DNA from: Arcuatula senhousia
Taxonomy: Eukaryota > Mollusca > Bivalvia > Mytilida > Mytilidae
Assembly (NCBI GenBank): GCA_963971305.1
Contig: OZ020305.1
Coordinates: forward strand, 45,469,750-45,533,749
Length of the DNA stretch: 64,000 bases
Reading direction: 5' to 3'
This document shows, piece after piece, positions 57,986 to 64,000 of the stretch; within the stretch, counting starts at the first letter, position 1, and every line of letters begins with the position of its first letter. The notes beneath the pieces are model-generated. The model ran no database searches. It saw only the letters and a program-made list of their open reading frames with translations, and was not told where the DNA came from. Made by a program: the position numbers and the translations under genes.

Positions 57986-59476
57986 ATGGCCCTTACGTTA
58001 GATGAAGGGGCGTGTTACAAACTATCACCAAAATCGAAATCAAAGTATTCTGAAGTTGAAGTCCAGATTCGAGATAAACATCTAGATATTGTTAACAGCA
58101 TGTCGATCACAGAACTAAAGGCTCTGAAGAAAGCAGACTACCGAGACTTATTGAAACACGAAATGTCTGAACTTATCCCTGATATACCAGAAGTTGTAAT
58201 ACATACAGGTTGTCACTTCATATCAAACGCTATCAGTAATCGCCGAGATGACATTATAAGTGAACACAGAAGAGGAAGAAATAGAGTTGAACTGAAACAT
58301 ACAACAACTAGTACTGAACAAGCATTATCCAGTGCGATGAATAATCCTAGCTCTCCAAGAACCAACTTATCCGACTCATTTCAAAAACTTTCGATTACTA
58401 GGAATTCATTCGATGACACTTTCGACAATGATATTCATAACATAACAATTCATGTCGCACCAGATCCAAATGACGACAGCATCACGGAAGTTAAAAAGGC
58501 CGCACAAGCAGAGACCTCAACTCAAAGCACAGTCAAAACTTCGAAGCAGAAGAAAGTTTCGGCAGATTCACACAATTCTTTGACGGACTGTGTTTGTGAA
58601 GGCCGCTCCAAGGGCAAGAATATGATAAGGTGTGACTGGTGTCGAGTATGGTGCCATGAAACGTGCGTTGGTGTTAACCCTCAAGATTCAATAGGGTTCT
58701 GGGTCTGTCCATCTTGTAGACATTTACCGAAAACTGTTAGGAAAATAGAAAACCAACTAGAACAACTAATTTCTCAAAACAGTGACATGTTTCGTCAGGT
58801 AGTTAAGAAAAATGAAGAGCTGTTGGAGCTTCAGAATGAGAACAATAGGCTTAGAAAGATGATAAAAGACACCTCATCTAAAGATAGTCCAAACAACGAC
58901 CACCAGAAAGTTGACAAAGAGGAATTTCGAGAGGAAACAAACGTCACCTTGGAGGCTGAGCAGGTGACCGAAAGTAAGAAGCCGATTGGTACACTGCTTG
59001 CAGGAAGCTCTGTGATACGTGACATAACGTCAAAGAAATATGACATTAAACCATCTCCAATATGTGTACGTGGGGGCCATGTCGCCGACATCACTGCTAA
59101 GATACTTCAGCTTCCGGTTGATACTAAGCTCGAAACCATCATTCTTCAGGTTGGCAGCAACGACTGTTCCAGCAAGAACTTTAACACGAAGACATTTGAA
59201 GAAGACTACACTAGCCTCGTAAAAGTTTGTGCTTCAGTATGTGAGAGCGTAGTTATATCTGGCCTCTGTCCTCGTCTTGACGACAAAGAAGGAAACTTGA
59301 ATAAAGGAAACCAGATCCTCTCAAAAATAGCAAACAACGAAAACTGCTACTTTGTTGACAACGACAATTCTTTCAGATTACTTAGCGGAGCGGTGAATAT
59401 TAAGCTATACAACAATGACGGTATCCACCTTAATGTTAATGGCTCCGACAAACTCGCACAACTTAGGCATAGATAG
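57986..59476 (+). CDS. LINE ORF1: PHD finger, coiled coil and SGNH hydrolase-like protein
   Basis: The ATG at 57986 gives 496 residues. An open frame continues 20 codons upstream without an ATG. Residues about 202-244 form a C4HC3 PHD finger (CVCEG, CDWC, WCHETC, FWVCPSC). Residues about 246-300 are Gln/Glu/Leu-rich and look like a coiled coil. From about 334 an SGNH-hydrolase fold shows GSS for the nucleophile, GSND as block III, and DGIH near the end for the Asp-His pair. ORF1 proteins of this kind probably act in the retrotransposon RNP. The final residues are out of frame: the sequence continues in the neighbouring frame from about 59465, so the stop at 59474 is probably due to a frameshift. 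Confidence 0.85.
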   Translation: MALTLDEGACYKLSPKSKSKYSEVEVQIRDKHLDIVNSMSITELKALKKADYRDLLKHEMSELIPDIPEVVIHTGCHFISNAISNRRDDIISEHRRGRNRVELKHTTTSTEQALSSAMNNPSSPRTNLSDSFQKLSITRNSFDDTFDNDIHNITIHVAPDPNDDSITEVKKAAQAETSTQSTVKTSKQKKVSADSHNSLTDCVCEGRSKGKNMIRCDWCRVWCHETCVGVNPQDSIGFWVCPSCRHLPKTVRKIENQLEQLISQNSDMFRQVVKKNEELLELQNENNRLRKMIKDTSSKDSPNNDHQKVDKEEFREETNVTLEAEQVTESKKPIGTLLAGSSVIRDITSKKYDIKPSPICVRGGHVADITAKILQLPVDTKLETIILQVGSNDCSSKNFNTKTFEEDYTSLVKVCASVCESVVISGLCPRLDDKEGNLNKGNQILSKIANNENCYFVDNDNSFRLLSGAVNIKLYNNDGIHLNVNGSDKLAQLRHR

Positions 59477-59828
59477 AAGAGAGAAGGTATCGAAAACCAG
59501 ACAGGAACTTGAGAAACACCAGCCTCCTACTTTTCAGCAACATCAACAGAACAAGAACACCACTTATATAAAGAAGAGACAATTTGTACACAAAAAGAAC
59601 AAAGACGTGAAAGATACAAAGAGAAGTAATGGACACAAATATAGTAACAGTAACTATTAAGATAAGTTAGACAATGAACCCATGAAAAGTTCATTTAAAT
59701 GCTGGTATTGTAATGAATCTGGTCATACTGCATCTGTTTGTAGGCATGGTGACCTTGTTATGTGTCATAATTGTAAGGAATTAGGTCACAAGGCAAAACA
59801 TTGTCAAAAGGTAACTGCCTTTCATTAA
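59415..59828 (+). pseudogene. LINE ORF1 C-terminal part with two CCHC zinc knuckles
   Basis: In the frame next to ORF1, a Lys/Gln-rich linker runs to a TAA at 59658. The same frame continues with CWYCNESGHTASVC and CHNCKELGHKAKHC, two canonical CX2CX4HX4C knuckles that bind nucleic acid in gag-like proteins, and stops at 59826. It is read as the C-terminus of ORF1 after repair of one frameshift and one stop. Alternatively it is the N-terminus of ORF2, since the endonuclease frame is the same. Confidence 0.75.
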
Positions 59829-60920
59829 GGAATTGGTCAAGAAGGGTGTGCCGTTAACGGCGAGTCTCACACCGATAATAGTGACAGAAATGTCAAAGTT
59901 CAAAAGGTTTTTAAACATAAAAGAGGTGGTAAATCCAAAAATGGTAAAGATGATGTTGTCATTGATTTTTTAAATATAGGAGGTTTATGTAGTAAAACAT
60001 ATGAGCTTAATAAGCATTTAGATGATAACCATTGTGCTATCTTTGGTGTTGTAGAAACGTTTTTAAAATCTGACAACAGACCACCCAATCTTAGCAAAAA
60101 CTTTAAATGGGTTGGTAAATGTAGGAAAGGAGGGACTAAAAATGGTGGTCTAGGTTTATGCTTTAGATCCGATATAATGATATTGGATGAAAACCTGGCC
60201 AATTCATTAAATGATAAACATGAAAGATTGTGGACGTTAGTCAGATTAAACAATACCAAGGTTGCAATTGGTGTAGCATACTTTCCTAATGATGGAATTG
60301 ATAAGCCTAAAACTGACGAATTATTGTTTGAACTGCTTGAAAACACAACTGAATTTCAAAGTCTTGGATATGAGACTATATTAATGGGGGATTTTAATGG
60401 TAAATGTATTATTAAATGCCCTCTTTCTGGGTGCAATGTAACATCAAATAATATAGCTTCATACAATGGAAAAAGACTTTGTCAATTTATTGAAGCTTCT
60501 GAGCTAAAATTGGTTAAAGGTTTATACACTAGAATTATGAGTTCTCAAAGATCCACCATCGATTATATTTTAATGTCTAATAACCTCATAGATAATGTTA
60601 TATCAGCCTATGTAGACGAAGAAGGTGTCTTTAACCTTAACAGCGATCACGTTATTTTTACTTTAAAGTTGAAGAGCTTTAATAAACTAAAAGTAAGGTC
60701 GAGACCACAATTCACATGGAAAATAAAGGAAGATACAGATTGGGACTCCTTCCGGTCTTTTTTAAGTAATGAACTTAGAGATTGGAAGGTGTCCTACTTT
60801 AATGGTGACGTAGAACAGATTTGGAATAGATGGAAAAATAAGGTTTGCGGGCCGCTGAAATTTCAATCGGTAAGAGTAAAAAACCAACTAATTTCCGTTC
60901 TTTTTGGGATAAGGATATAG
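59829..60920 (+). pseudogene. LINE ORF2, endonuclease (EEP) part
   Basis: The frame is open from 59829, and no upstream ATG is needed because it follows the knuckle frame. It shows IDFLNIGGL (first motif), VVETF (catalytic Glu), LMGDFNGK (Asp-x-Asn), STIDYIL and SDHVIF (terminal Asp-His). This is the apurinic-like endonuclease that nicks target DNA for target-primed reverse transcription. The frame runs out at 60920, where the next domain continues 60845-62176 in another frame, so a frameshift separates them. Confidence 0.85.
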
Positions 60921-62176
60921 ACTTACTAATTAAATTTCGACAAAGTGTCAACCGATTGAAACGTATTCACGACAAATCGCGACCCCATGACTCTGAAACC
61001 GGAATTTTTTTATCAGAATCGTATCAGAGACACAAACGTTTGGTACAGGATGCTATTAAAAAGAAAGAACAGAACGATAAGATTCGTCTATTTAATAGTA
61101 AATGCGCATCCGCGAAGCAAAAATCTAAAGGGTTTTGGGACTTTCTTAAAGGCAGTCCAGATCGCGACCTCCCTTCTTATATCTTAAACCCAGATGATGC
61201 ATCCGAAATCTTGACAGAGGAGTGCGAGATAGGTGCCTCTTTAGAAAAACATTTTAGCGGCATAGGTAAACCTGAAACTTTATCTCCAGGCTTTAAAGAA
61301 ATGATAAGTGGATATGTATTTAAGCTTGATTCTGGGGATATTGAAAATGATCAGTCATTCTCCCTACATATATCTAAGGATCAAATTCACAATATCCTCA
61401 AGTCACTAAAATCAGGTAAAGCGATGGGTTATGACGAAATACCAAATGAATTTTTAAAATTCGGGGGTGATTCCCTACTTAATTCACTAGTCGATATGTT
61501 CACTGTGATTGCCGATATGGAGGTAATTCCCTCAGATTGGCTTAAGGGTATCATAAAACCCATTCTAAAATCAGGATCGGCTTTCGACCTCGATAACTAT
61601 AGGGGAATAACTTTATCATCTAATGTGTACAAAATATTTTCAAAAGTTATAGAAGAAAATGTTGTTTCGTTCCTCGATGAAAATAACGTGCTTGGTGAAT
61701 GTCAAGGGGCATTTCGTAAACAAAGAAGGCTTGAAGACAACATATTTACTCTCCAAGGTGTCTCCGCTATTCAGAAAAGTAAGAAAAAACAAACCTATAT
61801 TGCTTTTCTAGACCTGTCAAAAGCCTTTGATAGGGTTTGGCGAGACGGTCTTTTTTATATACTATGGCAAAGTGGCGTACAAGGAAAGCACTGGCGTTTG
61901 CTTCGTTCCCTATACAGCAAAGTCGACAATAAAGTTATGTTTGGGGACGTCGAAAGCTATTGGTTCGAACAAGAGTATGGTGTTAGACAAGGTTGTGTTT
62001 TGTCCCCTACACTCTTTTCGATCCTGATGAATGACTTGGTCGGTATGTTAAAGGAAGCCGGTGTTGGCATTCAGATTTCCAACCATCTCATCAATGTGTT
62101 GTTGTTTGCTGATGACATTACCTTGATAGCGGGTTCGGAATCTGAGCTAAACACACTTCTTGATATATCTGCTTAA
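60845..62176 (+). pseudogene. LINE ORF2, reverse transcriptase part
   Basis: The 443-codon frame contains the LINE RT blocks in order: SGKAMGYDEIPNEFLK, KPILKSGSAFDLDNYRGITL, YIAFLDLSKAFDRVW (catalytic Asp), GVRQGCVLSPTLFSILMNDL and LLFADDITLIA (the FADD active site). It ends at a TAA (62174) located a few residues after the palm, and coding similarity continues beyond it in the same frame to about 62353. The core catalytic residues are intact. Confidence 0.9.
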
Positions 62177-63342
62177 TTTGCTAGTAAATGGAATCTGAAA
62201 TTTAATGCTAGCAAATCGAAAGTGATGATCATTGGGAAACGAATTGATAAGAGCAAAAAATGGTCCCTAGGTAATCAATTCATATATGAAACGAACGAGT
62301 ATAAATATCTTGGAGTATACTTGTCACGGACGTTGAAACCACATTTTACATAAACTCGTACATTAAAGAGAACATCGATAAGAAATTAAATTACATGACC
62401 CGTATTTTGGGGATGCACGGAAACTTTAACCGTATTAACTTTGGGGACGCCCTATGGAATAGCGTTTTAAGGCCCTCTATATCGCACGCCTGTGGTTCAT
62501 GGATGACCTTCTCCCAAAGTGACAGGGATACTTTGAGTGGGGCTCAGTACAAAGCGGCCAAGATAATATTGAAGACTAAGGTAAATGTACCCAAGTCTTC
62601 AGTATTGGCCGAATTGGGCTGGGAACCGATTAATGATTTCGTCGACAGACAACGAGTCTCTTATTTTAAATATATCTGCGAACTGCCAGAGACAAGACTT
62701 TGTAAAGTTATATTTTGGGAGTTAGAAAAGGTTGCCTCTAATGATTGGTCCTACTTCACGTACATTAAATCTATCTTCCAAGATGTTGGTCTCGACTTTA
62801 TGTTTACTGATAAGGCCTTTAATACAGGAAAATTTAACCGTTTTATGGGACAATATTCAGCTTCAAAACTCACAGTAGATATTTTGTCAAAATCTTCTCC
62901 CGCTAATTATGTTTACTTTTACCGACGAAGAGGAAGACAGTAATATCTAGATGCTCAATCAGATTTTGAAGGGGCTAGACTAAAATTTCTTTGCAGAACA
63001 AACACTTTATGTCTTTATGAAAATCTGCAAAGATTTCGCCTTAGTGACTCTTCAACTTGTAAGATATGTGCTGAAAATGTAAGTGAAAATATTAATTACT
63101 TTTTATTGGAATGTCATGCCTTAGCTGAAATTCGTAAAGACACCTTCGAAAATATTGATTCAAATATCCCAGACCTCAATTTTAATTTTCTGCATCCTGA
63201 TGACAAGATATAGCTTTTAATCGGGGACTGGGGCTATTTCATTAATGATGAAATTGGATCATATTTTGATACCGTAGGTGTATACTTTATCAAGAATCTT
63301 TTCAAAAAAAGGTCCAAAATCTTAAATGATATTATTATGTAA
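62177..63342 (+). pseudogene. LINE ORF2, thumb and C-terminal region
   Basis: After the stop at 62174 the frame continues with WNLKFNASKSKVMIIGK and YKYLGVYLSR to about 62353. It then shifts to the frame of 62395-62943 (ILGMHGNFNRINFGDALWNS and beyond), and after the TAA at 62941 goes on with CKICAENVSENINYFLLEC, a CxxC-FLLEC motif usual in the C-terminus of such ORF2 proteins. A TAG at 63211 and the final TAA at 63340 follow. Confidence 0.75.
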
Positions 63343-63629
63343 AATGAACTGTCCATGTTTTATGTTTTAAATATTGCCTACTTATATGTACTATATCGTT
63401 ACTTTTATGTGAGATTCGTATTTTTACTGAATTCCAGTTTGATTAACTTTATCTGATCTGACTTTATGGAAAACAGACTGTTTTATTGTGAAATACGATT
63501 TTACTTTTTGTATATAGACTAGTGCATTATGTATCTTAACTGTTTGAATGACTTTTTACCTGAATGATTTGTTATTTTGCTTTTACATGTATCAATTTTG
63601 TTTTATCATGCTTGTATGTGCATGGACGC

Positions 63630-63654
63630 AACCACCATCACCCCGATGGTGGTT
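63630..63654 (+). other. Stem-loop near the LINE 3' end
   Basis: AACCACCATC and GATGGTGGTT form a perfect 10-bp stem with a 5-nt loop, followed by GCCCCCGTTGTAAAGGGG. It lies about 35 bp before the AT repeat that appears to end the element. It may serve as an RT recognition structure, which is inference. Confidence 0.65.
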
Positions 63655-63710
63655 GCCCCCGTTGTAAAGGGGTAGTTATCCAAATAAACATATATATATA
63701 TATACATTTC

Positions 63711-64000
63711 AATGTATTTGCATTCAACAAAATCAATAAAGAATTTTTATATAAAAGTGAAAGTGGGAGTAAAAAGGGGTTGCACTAAGTCGTGCTTAAG
63801 CATACCCCACTCGACCATCCAGAATATAGGAAGAAGATAACCGACTTACCTGGCAAGGAGAGGCACAATACATATCATTATGCATATAAAGCTGTGTACC
63901 AAATATGAAATTAATCCTTTTGGTAGAAGCCAAAAAATCTATTACATTTTTTTTTCCATTTAGTCTAAGTCAGTTCGGAAAACAGGAAGTAGATGACGAA
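63711..64000. other. Flanking sequence right of the LINE, no gene
   Basis: I see no coding or RNA feature. The end (AACAGGAAGTAGATGACGAA) resembles the CAGGAAGTAGATGA word seen in the foldback arm near 14030 and near 29745 in inverted form, so another repeat may begin here. Confidence 0.3.

Larger units (their letters stand above)
57986..63710 (+). mobile_element. Non-LTR retrotransposon (CR1-like LINE), nearly complete but inactive
   Basis: One strand carries, in order, a PHD finger, coiled coil, SGNH-hydrolase-like domain, two CCHC knuckles, EEP endonuclease, reverse transcriptase and a C-terminal CxxC...FLLEC region. PHD and esterase domains in ORF1 are a known feature of CR1-like LINEs. 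The frame is broken by shifts near 59465, 60880 and 62350 and by stops at 59658, 59826 (possibly a true ORF1 end), 62174, 62941 and 63211. The 3' end has a stem-loop and an AT repeat near 63690-63710. The 5' edge is not defined. It lies upstream of gene D on the opposite strand. Confidence 0.85.

Overview
The window looks like AT-rich nuclear DNA from a bivalve mollusc, probably a mussel (Mytilus-like). The reasons are intron-rich genes with GT-AG splice sites, molluscan nicotinic-receptor-like genes, and many interspersed repeats of the kind I associate with bivalves, such as SINE-like units with GTGAGTGAG-type ends and a GACGAAACGCGCGTC motif. There is no bacterial-style gene organisation. 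The species call is inference.

The main gene content is a cluster of four related Cys-loop ligand-gated ion channel genes of the nicotinic acetylcholine receptor (nAChR) alpha-like type. Gene A is at about 2678-18113 (+), gene B at 28135-35495 (+), gene C at 43561-47468 (+) and gene D at 51176-57069 (-). They share one exon architecture: 149 bp, 45 bp, 110 bp, 536/539 bp, 191/194 bp and a last M4 exon, with conserved intron phases. All keep the 13-residue Cys loop, the vicinal CysCys of loop C, the GEK motif before M2 and four membrane segments. A and C are the closest pair. A has unusual residues in loops A and B and in M2. B carries a three-copy 15-residue repeat in its intracellular loop. 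A and D carry tandemly duplicated splice sites. A possible signal-peptide exon was found only for B.

The rest is largely repeats. The most striking is a 7.3 kb foldback (giant palindrome) element, 7948-15223, in an intron of gene A. It has perfect 16-bp ends and flanking TA, and it is invaded by two SINEs and a polyadenylated retrocopy, each with its own target-site duplication. A second hyper-palindromic element made of TATCTAG units lies at 25060-27288, also between TA dinucleotides. Others are a TIR element at 41741-43320, small hairpin MITEs downstream of gene A, a GAACTGTCA cluster near 19.4-20.0 kb, two decayed reverse-transcriptase elements (near 36.0 and 49-50 kb) with several solitary copies of their 3' tail, and at least three SINE-like families.

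The right end (about 57.98-63.7 kb) holds a nearly full-length but broken non-LTR retrotransposon (LINE). Its ORF1 encodes a PHD finger, a coiled coil and an SGNH-hydrolase-like domain, followed by two CCHC knuckles. Its ORF2 encodes an EEP endonuclease and a reverse transcriptase.
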